Positions 36,288 to 44,970 of a stretch of 48,388 bases of DNA are shown here, one piece after another. Source of the DNA: Clostridia bacterium (GTDB lineage Bacteria > Bacillota > Clostridia > Christensenellales > Aristaeellaceae); assembly GCA_017397765.1 (NCBI GenBank), contig JAFQIB010000064.1, positions 1-48,388 on the forward strand, given 5' to 3'. The notes under the pieces were generated by a model that worked only from the letters and a program-made list of their open reading frames with translations, had not been told where the DNA came from and did no database searches. Numbering within the stretch: position 1 is the stretch's first letter; each line of letters begins with the position of its first letter. The translations under genes and the position numbers were made by a program.

Positions 36288-37544
36288 TCAATCAGCAGAT
36301 CGTTCGGTTTTGTACCATTTGACTTCCTGCTTGGTGAACATCTTCTTGAACGTCATCCAGGCGGCGCGGACGACCACCACCACCCACAGCTTGGCGTAGG
36401 TGAAGAGCATCAGCAGCACCAGGAAGACCGATTCCATATTGAATTCATTCTTTTCCGTCGACAATGTGAGCATGATGTTGCACTCAAACAGCAAACAAGC
36501 CATCACCCACACCAGCGTACTCAATCCGCCCAGCGACACATGGCAGTAGCCCAGCACGCCCAGCACGAAGATCGTGTCCGAGCAGATCAGCGCCGTCGCC
36601 ATAAGGAAGTAGACCATCGTGTAATACAGCACATCCAGCCGCATTTTGCCTGCATGGGGATCGAACACATACTTGAAGTTGTTCATCAGCACATACAGGT
36701 TGCCCATGGCCCAGCGGGTACGCTGCTTCATCCAGATATCCAGGCGGAAGGGCTCCTGCTCCCAGGTGACCGCCTGGGGCACCTGACGGATCTTGTAGCC
36801 CATGCGGTAGATGCGGAAGCTGATCTCCGTATCCTCCGACAGCGCCTGCGGGTCCCAGCCGCCGATCTTCTCGATGATGTGGCGGTGGATGACAAAATTG
36901 GTGCCCGGGATGGTGCACAATCCGAAGTAGAACCACCGGCCCGCCTGATTCATGCACTGATGGGCCAGCGTCTCGATGTTGACAAAGCGCGTCAGGAGCG
37001 AAGCGTTGCGGTTGCGGGTGCGGAACTTGCCGATCACCGCGCCCAGGCTCTCATCCGCCATCAGATGTTCCACCAGGATCCGCAGCGCACGGGGCTCCGG
37101 GGTGTTGTCGGCGTCATAGATCGCCAGCACCGTGCCCTTGGCCACGGAGAAACCGATGTTGAGCGCATTGGATTTGCCCTTGCCGCCCAGCTGGTTGTCC
37201 GTGTTGACCACCACCAGCTTGCGGTCCGGATGCTCCGCCTGCACGGCGGCCAGCTTTTCGGCGGTATCGTCCGAGGAGTTGTCGTTGATGACGATGATCT
37301 CGTACCGGTCCGCCGGATAGTCGAAGCGCAGCAGCGCCCGCACCGTGCGCTGGATGACCGCGCTCTCATTATGTGCGGGCACCATCACCGACACGAAGGG
37401 GTACTCCTCCAGCGGGATATTGGGGTCCTGCCGTTCCATCTTGTAGTAATACAGGAAGCCGCCGACCGACAGGAACACATTGATGGCCATCAGGGCCCAG
37501 ATTGCAACCATGGCAAAGAGCGTCAGATAATCCGCAAGATTCAT
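36288..37544 (-). CDS. Processive family 2 glycosyltransferase (YdaM/PssC type)
   Basis: Predicted polysaccharide synthase that polymerises and exports a beta-linked chain. 418 residues: N-terminal membrane helices, then a GT-A domain with NDNSSDD (D88), DADN (D144, D146), GTNFVIH, the acceptor-base motif SEDTEI (D238) and QRTRW (274-278), which marks processive synthases, then four membrane helices. There is no PilZ domain after the helices (only about 20 basic residues), so c-di-GMP must act through another subunit. The start overlaps the DUF2334 gene as ATGA. The donor sugar cannot be read; UDP-ManNAc or UDP-Glc are both possible. Confidence 0.93.
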   Translation of the reverse strand: MNLADYLTLFAMVAIWALMAINVFLSVGGFLYYYKMERQDPNIPLEEYPFVSVMVPAHNESAVIQRTVRALLRFDYPADRYEIIVINDNSSDDTAEKLAAVQAEHPDRKLVVVNTDNQLGGKGKSNALNIGFSVAKGTVLAIYDADNTPEPRALRILVEHLMADESLGAVIGKFRTRNRNASLLTRFVNIETLAHQCMNQAGRWFYFGLCTIPGTNFVIHRHIIEKIGGWDPQALSEDTEISFRIYRMGYKIRQVPQAVTWEQEPFRLDIWMKQRTRWAMGNLYVLMNNFKYVFDPHAGKMRLDVLYYTMVYFLMATALICSDTIFVLGVLGYCHVSLGGLSTLVWVMACLLFECNIMLTLSTEKNEFNMESVFLVLLMLFTYAKLWVVVVVRAAWMTFKKMFTKQEVKWYKTERSAD

Positions 37545-39097
37545 ACCCCACGCTCCTTCCCTTTCCCAGCCCGGACAGCTTCATTGGTCTTTTTCTTCTT
37601 CGCCTGCAGCAGCTCGCCGCGGATGCTGCGCCGCACCAGGAACATGGCCACGGCAAAAAAGCTGCAGCTGACCACCACAAAGAGCATGATCAGCTTGTTG
37701 CCGCCCTCGATCTGTTCCTTCATGTTCTGCATGAAGCCCCGGTAGAACTCATGCTTTTCCTCGTATTCAAAGGGCACATAGGTCAGCGGGATCTCCTCGC
37801 CGTTATAGACGAGGGTACCGTCTGCCGCCGCCTGCAGGAACTGGTCGCCGGCGTAGACGACATTCTCCATCGCCCTGAGGTTCTTGAGGGTACGGCGGGA
37901 ACTCTTGATGGCTTCCACCTGCGCCCGGAGCGCTTCCACATCCTGATTGACGTCCAGGTAGATTGCCTGGGCGTACGCATCGGTGTAAGTCAGAGCCCCT
38001 TCCCGGGCAGAACCCACCAGCTGATGGCCGTCCCTGAAGGCCAGATTGACGTCCACCCGATCCCCATACACGTCCTCACCGCTGACAAAGGTGAACACCG
38101 TGCGGAAGCCGCGCAGCACGCTCAGGCCCTTCTCGCTCAGCAGCCAGCTTTCCGGCGTCTGGATCGCCAGGGGGTAAACCCCAAGGTTTGCATAGCCCTC
38201 ATAGGCGATGCTGATATGCCGTTTGATCTCTTCCGTCTCCGTGTTCTGCAGCGTCACCAGAGGCGCATGCAGGATGACGCCCGCGCCCCGGCTCTGCACA
38301 TAGGTCAGATACTCGCAGAAGCGCTGCATCGCCGGGTACTCGCCGTTGGCATACAGCGGCATCACCGAGAGCGCATAGGGGACGTTCTCCTCCTCCAGCA
38401 TATCGGTGATCTTCATCAGCCGCGCCGGATCGTCGAAGGGATACACCCGATCCAGCACCAGATAGTAGCCGTAGCCGCGGGGGGCGTCCTCAAAGGGCCA
38501 GCGCCAGATCTGCAGGCAGGTCGCCAGATAGTTGGCAAAATCCGCATTGTCCGGCTGATAGTATGCCAGATGGGTCACCCGCTCCGTCCGCTGGCACAGC
38601 GGATAAGCCTCGGCCCCCACAAACACCTGCCCGCCCAGGGATTCCCCCCGGTCTGCCAGCAGCGTCACTTCGTTTTCCTTGAGCAGCATGTCCTGCTTCT
38701 GCCGGTTTTCCGTCTCCAGCCGGATCACCAGCGTGCCCTGCACATGCCGGACGGGCGCAAGCTGCACCAGCGTACCGCTGCCGATGACAAAGATGGGCAG
38801 TTCACTGTCCAGCAGCTGGGTGACCGTCTTTTCCGGCAATCTGTAGCCGTCATCCACGCAAAGCAGCACGCCCTCGCAGCCCGTCAGCGCCACCGGGTCC
38901 TCCACGGATCGATAGCGGCAGTTCCAGTTGCTGTACATGGCGATCTGCCGGATGGTCTGCATGGTCCTTGCCGCATCGCCCTGGGCCTCCTCGGTGGAGA
39001 TCACCAGCAGATGGGTCGGCTCAGCCGCCAGGGCGGTCAGGGGCAGGAGCAGCGCCAGCAGCAGGATCAGCGCCGCCGCGCCGTACCGCTTACACAT
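37541..39097 (-). CDS. DUF2334 deacetylase-fold membrane protein (YdaL type)
   Basis: 518 residues: signal peptide (1-25, ending TALAA), an N-terminal Rossmann-like region, a DUF2334 domain starting YYLVLDRVYPFDD (211-223), with ILHAPLV and LGVYPLAIQTPESWLLS further on, and a C-terminal membrane helix with a Lys-rich tail. DUF2334 is related to the NodB polysaccharide deacetylase fold, but the usual metal triad is not clearly seen (only D216 and D222-D223 in the core motif), so activity is uncertain. Equivalent in place to YdaL. It overlaps its upstream neighbour by 8 bases and the synthase by 4, so translation is tightly coupled. Confidence 0.85.
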   Translation of the reverse strand: MCKRYGAAALILLLALLLPLTALAAEPTHLLVISTEEAQGDAARTMQTIRQIAMYSNWNCRYRSVEDPVALTGCEGVLLCVDDGYRLPEKTVTQLLDSELPIFVIGSGTLVQLAPVRHVQGTLVIRLETENRQKQDMLLKENEVTLLADRGESLGGQVFVGAEAYPLCQRTERVTHLAYYQPDNADFANYLATCLQIWRWPFEDAPRGYGYYLVLDRVYPFDDPARLMKITDMLEEENVPYALSVMPLYANGEYPAMQRFCEYLTYVQSRGAGVILHAPLVTLQNTETEEIKRHISIAYEGYANLGVYPLAIQTPESWLLSEKGLSVLRGFRTVFTFVSGEDVYGDRVDVNLAFRDGHQLVGSAREGALTYTDAYAQAIYLDVNQDVEALRAQVEAIKSSRRTLKNLRAMENVVYAGDQFLQAAADGTLVYNGEEIPLTYVPFEYEEKHEFYRGFMQNMKEQIEGGNKLIMLFVVVSCSFFAVAMFLVRRSIRGELLQAKKKKTNEAVRAGKGKERGV

Positions 39098-39950
39098 CGT
39101 ACATCAGCTCACCCTCTACCGCCTTCTTGAAGCGGATCATATCCGCGCCGTATGCTTCCTTGTCGTACTGCTTGGCCGCAGAGCGCATCTCCAGCCGGGT
39201 GCCGCGCTCCAGGATGCCGCTCATGTCCGCCGTCTCCAGCATACCGTAAATACGCGCCTTGGCGACGGTGCTGCCCTCCTCGGTGGTGGTCAGCAGCACA
39301 GCGATGGTGCCGTGCTCGTCGATGCAGTACACTCTGTCCTCCGCGCGGACATTGCCCTGTACCAGCTCCGCCAGCCGCCGAAGCAGCTCAGAATACTTGG
39401 CTGCGGACAGCATCCGGCGCAGCTCGCTCTCATAGCGCATCTGGGTGATGAACAGCGTCAGGGGCAGATCGTTTCGCGCGCAGTAATGCACCATGATCTG
39501 CAGATCGCGGTACAGAGCGCGCAGATTGTACAGGCCAGTCGTCTCGTCGATCAGCACCTGCTCCTCCACCTGACGGCGCAGCAGCTCATTCTCGGTGTTG
39601 ATGCTTCGGACGCTCGCTTCATACAGCGTTGCCGCCAGCACGCCCAGCAGGGGCATGGGGATCATCACATAGTCCATCGCATAGAAGCTCTCGCCCCGCA
39701 TGTAGAATGCATAGAGCTTCCAGGCCACCCACACGCAGGTGATTGTGCCGCCCAGGGCAAGGCCGGAATTGCGGCGGCCCAGATAGCTCACCAGCACCGC
39801 TGCATCCGCGCAGAAGAAAATCACCAGATACTTCGTCACATTCTCCTTGGCAGACAGCGCCAGCAGCACTGCCTGGGCAAAGGCCCACAGCAGCAGCAGC
39901 AATATGGACAGATCGCGGCTCAGGGATACGTCCCGTTTCCTGTTACTCAT
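39090..39950 (-). CDS. Membrane-anchored degenerate GGDEF c-di-GMP receptor (YdaK/PssE type)
   Basis: 286 residues: about four membrane helices (13-110), a short linker, and a GGDEF-fold domain (about 125-286). The active-site GGDEF is replaced by DEHGT (211-215) and the metal Asp region reads FITQMRYES, so it should not make c-di-GMP. The inhibitory-site motif RAED (202-205) sits exactly five residues before DEHGT, the same spacing as RxxD in PleD. That is the pattern of c-di-GMP receptors such as YdaK, PssE and PelD. It probably switches on the adjacent PilZ-less synthase. The start is ATG at 39950; an upstream TTG is rejected because it sits at the neighbour's stop. Confidence 0.9.
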   Translation of the reverse strand: MSNRKRDVSLSRDLSILLLLLWAFAQAVLLALSAKENVTKYLVIFFCADAAVLVSYLGRRNSGLALGGTITCVWVAWKLYAFYMRGESFYAMDYVMIPMPLLGVLAATLYEASVRSINTENELLRRQVEEQVLIDETTGLYNLRALYRDLQIMVHYCARNDLPLTLFITQMRYESELRRMLSAAKYSELLRRLAELVQGNVRAEDRVYCIDEHGTIAVLLTTTEEGSTVAKARIYGMLETADMSGILERGTRLEMRSAAKQYDKEAYGADMIRFKKAVEGELMYDV

Positions 39951-39957
39951 CCGATCC

Positions 39958-41487
39958 TCACTCCTTGTCAATCTTGATGATATTCAGCTTGTGCAGCACC
40001 TCGGAGAGGAACAGCACCACCAGAATGTCAATGAATACGCTCATCAGGAAGCTCTGGCGCACCAGCGTGCTGTCGCCGGTCATCATAATCACCGTCAGCA
40101 GCTCCACCATGGCAAACACTGTCAGCAGGGCGCAGAGCATGGTGAATACCTTCTCTGCCTCGCCGGCGGCGGTATCCTCCTTCTTCCTGCGGCGGAAGAA
40201 GATGATCGCCACGCAGAGCAGCAGCAGCAGACCGGCCGTCTGGGGCGCGCTGCGCTCCTTGAAGGTGGACCAGACCGCCATCAGCGGCGATTTTGCCCGG
40301 GGCGGGAGGCCCGCGCTGCGCTCATAGTTACCGCTGAAATCCGAGCGGGTGATAAACGCGCTGTGGGTGCCCACGTCGAACAGGCTCATCAGATCCAACG
40401 GATGGGTCGCATAGTACAGCGCCACCTCGCCTGCGTCATACTGATCCAGGAAGTCCTCGTCCAGCACCCCTGAGAACACATCCGCCACAGGGAAGCTCTG
40501 GGCTGCATAGGTATCCGTCAGCAGGCTGTAGCGGGGTTCAATGCCGAAGAACGCCAGCGCCTCCTCCGGGTTGTCCGCCTGGAAGAGAACGCCGCGGGTC
40601 ATCTGATCATACTTTTCCGTTTTCGACTGGTTCTGCACCAGATCCGCTGTGTTCACCACGCTGATGAAGCACAGCAGCAGCGCCGCAGCCAGATAGGCCG
40701 TGCGGTGGATCACATCCGTCTTCCGGCGCAGCAGCAGCCAGTAGGCCATGGCGAACACCATGCAGGCCAGCGACGTGTAGCGGTTCACCCCCATCAGCAG
40801 CCAGCAGGCCAGCAGCATGCTCATCTGGGGCAGCCAGGCCTCCCTGCGCCAGGGAATCAGGAACACCGCGTCCGCCAGCACGATCATCAGTATCAGCTCC
40901 CAGGCCTGTGTGTACAGGGAGGCAAGGCGCACCACGATGGTCGTATCACCGAACACCAGCACGCTGAACACCGCCAGCACCAGGCCCTCGGAGTAAACCC
41001 GCACGCGGCTGAGCACGCCGCGCAGCAGCGGGAAAAGCGCCGCCAGATACAGGATCATATAGATGCCGGCCAGCACCCGGATATCAAACACGCCGTCATG
41101 CCCGGTCAGCACCTCATCCATCCAGATGGCAAAATTGACCGTCATTCTGAGCAGCGCCGGCGTGGTATCCGGTCGCCAGGTGTTCGGGGCAATCAGATAC
41201 AGCCGGTCATAATAGCTGAAGTACGGGTCCTCCGCGTCCGGGTTGATGGGCGCAAGGCCCACGTCCAGCATCACATTGTCCAGACTGCCGTCATTGGACA
41301 GGCCCAGATACGGCGGCACGAGCAGAATCATCGTCATGATAACCGCCAGCACGCCCAGCGCCGCCAGCGCCAGATGGGCAGGACGATAGTGGGTGCGCAT
41401 CCGCTTGTCAAAGCGCCGCACGACGCTCAGCAATGCGTCCCAGCCTTTCTTGATCCATCCGCCCAGTTTGAACAGCCATCGCATCAT
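39958..41487 (-). CDS. Single-module WsfD-like polytopic membrane protein
   Basis: 509 residues with about eleven membrane segments. An N-terminal basic region precedes the first helix, followed by a loop with YLGLSNDGSLDNVM, and later ADNPEEALAFFGIEP and YYATHPLDLMSLFDVG. All three blocks recur in the second half of the 984-residue protein at 26742-29696, so the two are paralogous. Probably a GT-C type glycosyltransferase or a related glycan export protein; the reaction is unknown. It is inserted between the ydaJ-like and ydaK-like genes, where B. subtilis has none. The start is ATG at 41487 with GGGAGGTG ahead. Confidence 0.75.
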   Translation of the reverse strand: MMRWLFKLGGWIKKGWDALLSVVRRFDKRMRTHYRPAHLALAALGVLAVIMTMILLVPPYLGLSNDGSLDNVMLDVGLAPINPDAEDPYFSYYDRLYLIAPNTWRPDTTPALLRMTVNFAIWMDEVLTGHDGVFDIRVLAGIYMILYLAALFPLLRGVLSRVRVYSEGLVLAVFSVLVFGDTTIVVRLASLYTQAWELILMIVLADAVFLIPWRREAWLPQMSMLLACWLLMGVNRYTSLACMVFAMAYWLLLRRKTDVIHRTAYLAAALLLCFISVVNTADLVQNQSKTEKYDQMTRGVLFQADNPEEALAFFGIEPRYSLLTDTYAAQSFPVADVFSGVLDEDFLDQYDAGEVALYYATHPLDLMSLFDVGTHSAFITRSDFSGNYERSAGLPPRAKSPLMAVWSTFKERSAPQTAGLLLLLCVAIIFFRRRKKEDTAAGEAEKVFTMLCALLTVFAMVELLTVIMMTGDSTLVRQSFLMSVFIDILVVLFLSEVLHKLNIIKIDKE

Positions 41488-41569
41488 CCTGCTCACCTCC
41501 CTGCGGCCCTTCCGCCGCCTTCCGTTTCTTCTCACGATCCCCTGCCCGCAGCCGGGTCAGGGTGGCTTG

Positions 41570-43156
41570 TCATTCCATCGCCAGCCAGGCCAGCCAGGCA
41601 AGGGCTGCCTCCAGCTCGTCGAAGGTAAAATGCTCCGTCGGGGCTGCTTCGCCGTAGCCGCCCGTCATCGCCGGGTCAAAGCTGCGTCTGCGCTCCATGC
41701 GCTCCAGCGCCATCCGGGCAAGCTCCTTCCGTCCCGCTTCTGCACCGATCTGCACCAGCAGGGAGTAAGTCGCATTGGATTCAAATTCATAGCCAGGCAG
41801 CACCTGTCCGTCTGCACCATAGCGGGCGTAGACCGGGCCGGCAGCCAGGGTATTCTCCAGCCAGTCCAGCGTCCGGGGCTGGGCGACGCCCGCACGCACA
41901 GCGTTGAGCACCGCCACGCAGGCTTCGTTCATCTGCAGCAAATCTCCCTCATACGCCTGCTTTTCCGCATCATACCGGGCGTAATAGAGGGGCAGCTGTT
42001 CACTGACAAGGGCTGCGGGATCATTCAGCAGCCCGGCAGCCTTGTCCGCCGCCTCCTGCCAGCGCGGATCATAGGCCGCAGCCGCCCGCATCGCCGCTGC
42101 ATCCATGTAGCAAAGCGTCACAGCCCTGCCGGTCTCCGCTTTTTCCAGGGACGCAAAGTCCCGCATCAGGCCGTCCCGGACGCAGCGGTCATACAGCGCC
42201 TCCGCCCGGATCTGCGCATCATGGCTGTACAGGCCCCATTTGTCATCCGCCATGGCCAGCGCTTCGATGATTCGCAGGTCATCCAGCGCCGCGTTGACCT
42301 CCGCCCGCGTACCGTCCACCGTACGCCAGGCCGTCAGCCCGCCGGCAGACATGGCGTTCACCGCCTGCCAGGCCCGGTCAAAGCCAGCCCGATCATCCAG
42401 CTGCACCGCGCAGAGCATCATCAGTCCCAGGCTCTCGGACAGCACCGTATTGCCCGGTATCGCTGTCCCTTCCTCAATCCGGTAGCCGGAGGCCGGCGCC
42501 CCGGAGGCTGCGGTCAACTTGGTTTCCACAAAGCGCAGCGTCTGCGCCGCCGGATTGTTCACATAGGTCAGCAGTGCCGCCAACTCTGCCGCATCCGGCA
42601 GCTTGCTGGCGGTATACATCAATCGGCCCTGTGCATCCAGGATCGCCGTCGAGGGCACCCAGTGCAGCCCCAGCGCTTCATACAGCGCGGCGTCCGGGTC
42701 CATCAGCGTCTGCTCCTGCAGGCCCAGCTGGGCAAGGACAGCCTCTGCCGCTGCCCGGGAGTCCTCCCGGACGCCCTCCCTGCAGACCAGCTGCACCGCT
42801 GCCCCCATGCTCCTTGCCGACTGCGCCGCCTGCGGAAACTCATCCTTCAGGGTTTCCTTGCAGTCGCCGCACCAGCTGGACCAGAAGATCAGCACCGTCG
42901 GCCTGCCCCGGAGAGAAGACAGCTTCACCTTCCGGCCGTCTCCATCCGTCAGTACACCCTCCGGCACGCTGTACAGCACGCTTCTGTCCGGCTGGAAATC
43001 CTTGGAGGTTTTCAGTTCCGGCATTGCCGCCGGCAGCACCGGCGCCTGCGGAGGCTTCCGCAGCAGCAGACCGCCGATATACACCATCGCTGCCAGCAGC
43101 ACTGCGATCAGCAGCAGCAGCGCTGCGATCAGCATCCGATAGCCCTTCCGGTGCAT
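41570..43156 (-). CDS. Thioredoxin-GH8-like fusion (YdaJ/PssZ position)
   Basis: 528 residues. An N-terminal membrane anchor (8-32) puts the protein outside. Residues 65-200 are a TlpA-like thioredoxin domain with SSWCGDCK (C96, C99). Residues 205-528 are alpha-helical and match family 8 hydrolases: VLSESLGLMML (E241 at the place of the general acid), LDDRAGFDRAW, GGLTAWR, then ALDDLRIIEALAMADDKWG (D292, D293), the GH8 region usually read A-x-D-x-D-x-x-I-A. The hydrolase should trim the polysaccharide made by the operon. The thioredoxin fusion is unexpected. First gene of the operon, with AAGGAGG before the ATG. Confidence 0.82.
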   Translation of the reverse strand: MHRKGYRMLIAALLLLIAVLLAAMVYIGGLLLRKPPQAPVLPAAMPELKTSKDFQPDRSVLYSVPEGVLTDGDGRKVKLSSLRGRPTVLIFWSSWCGDCKETLKDEFPQAAQSARSMGAAVQLVCREGVREDSRAAAEAVLAQLGLQEQTLMDPDAALYEALGLHWVPSTAILDAQGRLMYTASKLPDAAELAALLTYVNNPAAQTLRFVETKLTAASGAPASGYRIEEGTAIPGNTVLSESLGLMMLCAVQLDDRAGFDRAWQAVNAMSAGGLTAWRTVDGTRAEVNAALDDLRIIEALAMADDKWGLYSHDAQIRAEALYDRCVRDGLMRDFASLEKAETGRAVTLCYMDAAAMRAAAAYDPRWQEAADKAAGLLNDPAALVSEQLPLYYARYDAEKQAYEGDLLQMNEACVAVLNAVRAGVAQPRTLDWLENTLAAGPVYARYGADGQVLPGYEFESNATYSLLVQIGAEAGRKELARMALERMERRRSFDPAMTGGYGEAAPTEHFTFDELEAALAWLAWLAME

Positions 43157-43300
43157 AGGCGGCCTCCTTGTTCTTTCTGTATAACGCGAAATGCCGGTCA
43201 GGTCCTTGCAGTTTCCGTCCGGCTGCAGGGATCGGCCGGCCCTGCTGCAGCGCCCGTCAAGGCTTGAGCGCCCCGCATTCCGCCATCCAACCCCATTATG

Positions 43301-43329
43301 AGTATAGCATATTCACACGTCGTTTTCTA
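43301..43329 (-). promoter_or_regulatory. Promoter of the exopolysaccharide operon
   Basis: On the minus strand: TAGAAA (-35, 43324-43329), 17-bp spacer, TATACT (-10, 43301-43306) with an extended TGC. The ~140-base leader includes GCAGGG/CCCTGC around CGGCCG near 43226-43246, which could fold on the transcript. Confidence 0.65.
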
Positions 43330-43393
43330 CCATATAAGTGTGCAAACTGTGTTTTACCCTTGTATTTTTTAGGACAAAACTGGTCAGAAGCGC

Positions 43394-43423
43394 CATTTTT
43401 CGGCTTTGTACAAAGGAAAAATG
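43394..43423. promoter_or_regulatory. Interrupted dyad in the divergent control region
   Basis: CATTTTTC (43394-43401) pairs with GAAAAATG (43416-43423), and between them lies the perfect 12-bp palindrome CTTTGTACAAAG (43404-43415). The dyad ends one base before the -35 of the cyclase promoter and 65 bases from the operon promoter, so it is a candidate operator for both. Confidence 0.5.
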
Positions 43424-43424
43424 C

Positions 43425-43454
43425 TTGACGGCAGCCGATGAAGTGCGATAGAAT
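43425..43454 (+). promoter_or_regulatory. Promoter of the PAS-GGDEF gene
   Basis: TTGACG (-35, 43425-43430), 18-bp spacer, TAGAAT (-10, 43449-43454). Confidence 0.6.
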
Positions 43455-43541
43455 TTTATTTGGATTTGTTTTTCGTAACCGCAAAGCGCTGCCGCCGGAA
43501 TGCCGCCGGTATCTCTATCCGTTGCCAAAGGAGCCGATGTT

Positions 43542-44912
43542 ATGGTGCTCAACATGAAAGAAGTCAAGGCTGCTTATGCCTTCACAGACAACGAGGAAAA
43601 TGTGGATCTGCTGCTGGCAGCCTCCCACATGCTGCTCAAGCACTCCCGGGAGAAGATCTTTATCAAGGACAAAGACCTGATTTATCGGGCCGCTTCCACC
43701 AAGTTTGCCGTCATGGCCGGCTGGAAGGACGCCTCCGACCTGATCGGCAAGACGGACTTTGAGATTTTTGCCGATCAGGAGCTGGCGCTTCGCTACCGCG
43801 AGGACGACCAGAAGCTGATCCGCCGCCAGACGGATCTGGTCGATTATGTGGAGCCGATCACCGAAAAGGATGGGCAGCCCCGCTATGCCTCCACCTCCAA
43901 ATTCATCCTGCGGGACCGCAACGGCAGCTTTATGGGGCTGGTCGGCGTTTCCCGCGATATCACGATGGATTACTACCTGAAGCGAAACCGTACCCGCGAG
44001 CTGGAATACCTTTTCTCCCTGCCCCGGGACGTCTATTTCGCTGCCTATCTGGATATTGACGACTGGCGCCTTGTCAACGAATCTCACCAGCAGGTGCACG
44101 GCCACGACTTTGCCTACCATCATTCCATCGACGCCCTGGTCAGCCGTGCCCATGAGCGCATTGCCGAGCCGGAAAGCGCCGCCCGCAGCTTCTACGACCA
44201 GTTTACGCAGCAGCACCTGCAGGCGCTCTATGCCGACGGAACCCGGGAATCCGTGATGGAGTATCAGCGCTGCACCTCCGACGGCACCCTGCTCTGGGTC
44301 CGCGATGAGATCCGCTTCCTGAAGGACGCCATCAGCGGCCACCTGTGCATGATGCTGGTCGTCCGCGACATCCAGCAGCGCAAAACGGACGAGGCGGAGC
44401 GCATCCGCCTGGCCGACCGGGACGAGGTCACAGGTTTGCTGGACCGGAAGGCCACCATGCAGCTGATCCGGGATCGGCTTGAGCTGTCCAGCCCCGACGA
44501 AAAGCATGCCCTCATCATGATCGACGCCGATTATTTCAAGGACGTCAACGACACCTATGGCCATCAGGCAGGCGATCAGGCGCTGGCCAGCTTTGCGCAG
44601 GCGATCAGCAGCAACTTCCGCGCCACAGACCTGGTCGGCCGCATCGGCGGCGATGAGTTCTTTGTCCTGATGACCAATGTGCGTGACAGGAAAGCCGTGG
44701 AAACCAAGACGGAGCAGCTGCTGAGCGATCTACGGGCCGTCCACTATGAAAGCGTTCATCTTTCCGCCAGCATCGGCGTCAGCTTCTTCCCCTGCGATTC
44801 CGCCACGCTGGAGGGCATGTATCAGCTGTCGGACAAGGCGATGTACGCCGTCAAGGACGCCGGAAAAAACGGGGTGCTCTTCGCCTCTGATCTGGCAGAA
44901 AAAGCAGAATAA
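43542..44912 (+). CDS. PAS-PAS-GGDEF diguanylate cyclase
   Basis: Makes c-di-GMP from two GTP. 456 residues, cytosolic, no membrane segment. A PAS domain (about 30-145, ending GLVGVSRDITMDY), a second PAS-like domain (about 155-285, ending LVVRDIQQRK), then an intact GGDEF domain: DADYFKDVNDTYGH (328-341), RIGGDEFF (367-374) and an inhibitory site RATD (360-363). It is divergent from the exopolysaccharide operon, whose dead GGDEF protein could read its product. The PAS signal is unknown. The start is ATG at 43542 behind AAAGGAG; the in-frame codons from 43500 are not supported. Confidence 0.93.
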   Translation: MVLNMKEVKAAYAFTDNEENVDLLLAASHMLLKHSREKIFIKDKDLIYRAASTKFAVMAGWKDASDLIGKTDFEIFADQELALRYREDDQKLIRRQTDLVDYVEPITEKDGQPRYASTSKFILRDRNGSFMGLVGVSRDITMDYYLKRNRTRELEYLFSLPRDVYFAAYLDIDDWRLVNESHQQVHGHDFAYHHSIDALVSRAHERIAEPESAARSFYDQFTQQHLQALYADGTRESVMEYQRCTSDGTLLWVRDEIRFLKDAISGHLCMMLVVRDIQQRKTDEAERIRLADRDEVTGLLDRKATMQLIRDRLELSSPDEKHALIMIDADYFKDVNDTYGHQAGDQALASFAQAISSNFRATDLVGRIGGDEFFVLMTNVRDRKAVETKTEQLLSDLRAVHYESVHLSASIGVSFFPCDSATLEGMYQLSDKAMYAVKDAGKNGVLFASDLAEKAE

Positions 44913-44934
44913 TCCAACACGTCCAGCAAACATC

Positions 44935-44970
44935 ACCGCCGGAGGCATGGTTCCTCCGGCGGTCATCTTT
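44935..44970. terminator. Bidirectional terminator between two GGDEF genes
   Basis: 11-bp perfect stem ACCGCCGGAGG/CCTCCGGCGGT (44935-44945 with 44953-44963), 7-nt loop, then CATCTTTT on plus. The genes converge here. Confidence 0.88.

Noticed and set aside
41487-41535. Longer start (GTG at 41535) for the single-module WsfD-like protein
   Set aside because: The added 16 residues are Arg-rich and cover the GGGAGGTG site used by the ATG at 41487.
23763-43156. Classical cellulose (bcs) or Pel cluster
   Set aside because: The synthase lacks PilZ, there are no BcsC-like, PelF or PelG proteins, and the gene order fits YdaJKLMN/Pss better. The polymer is therefore not named.
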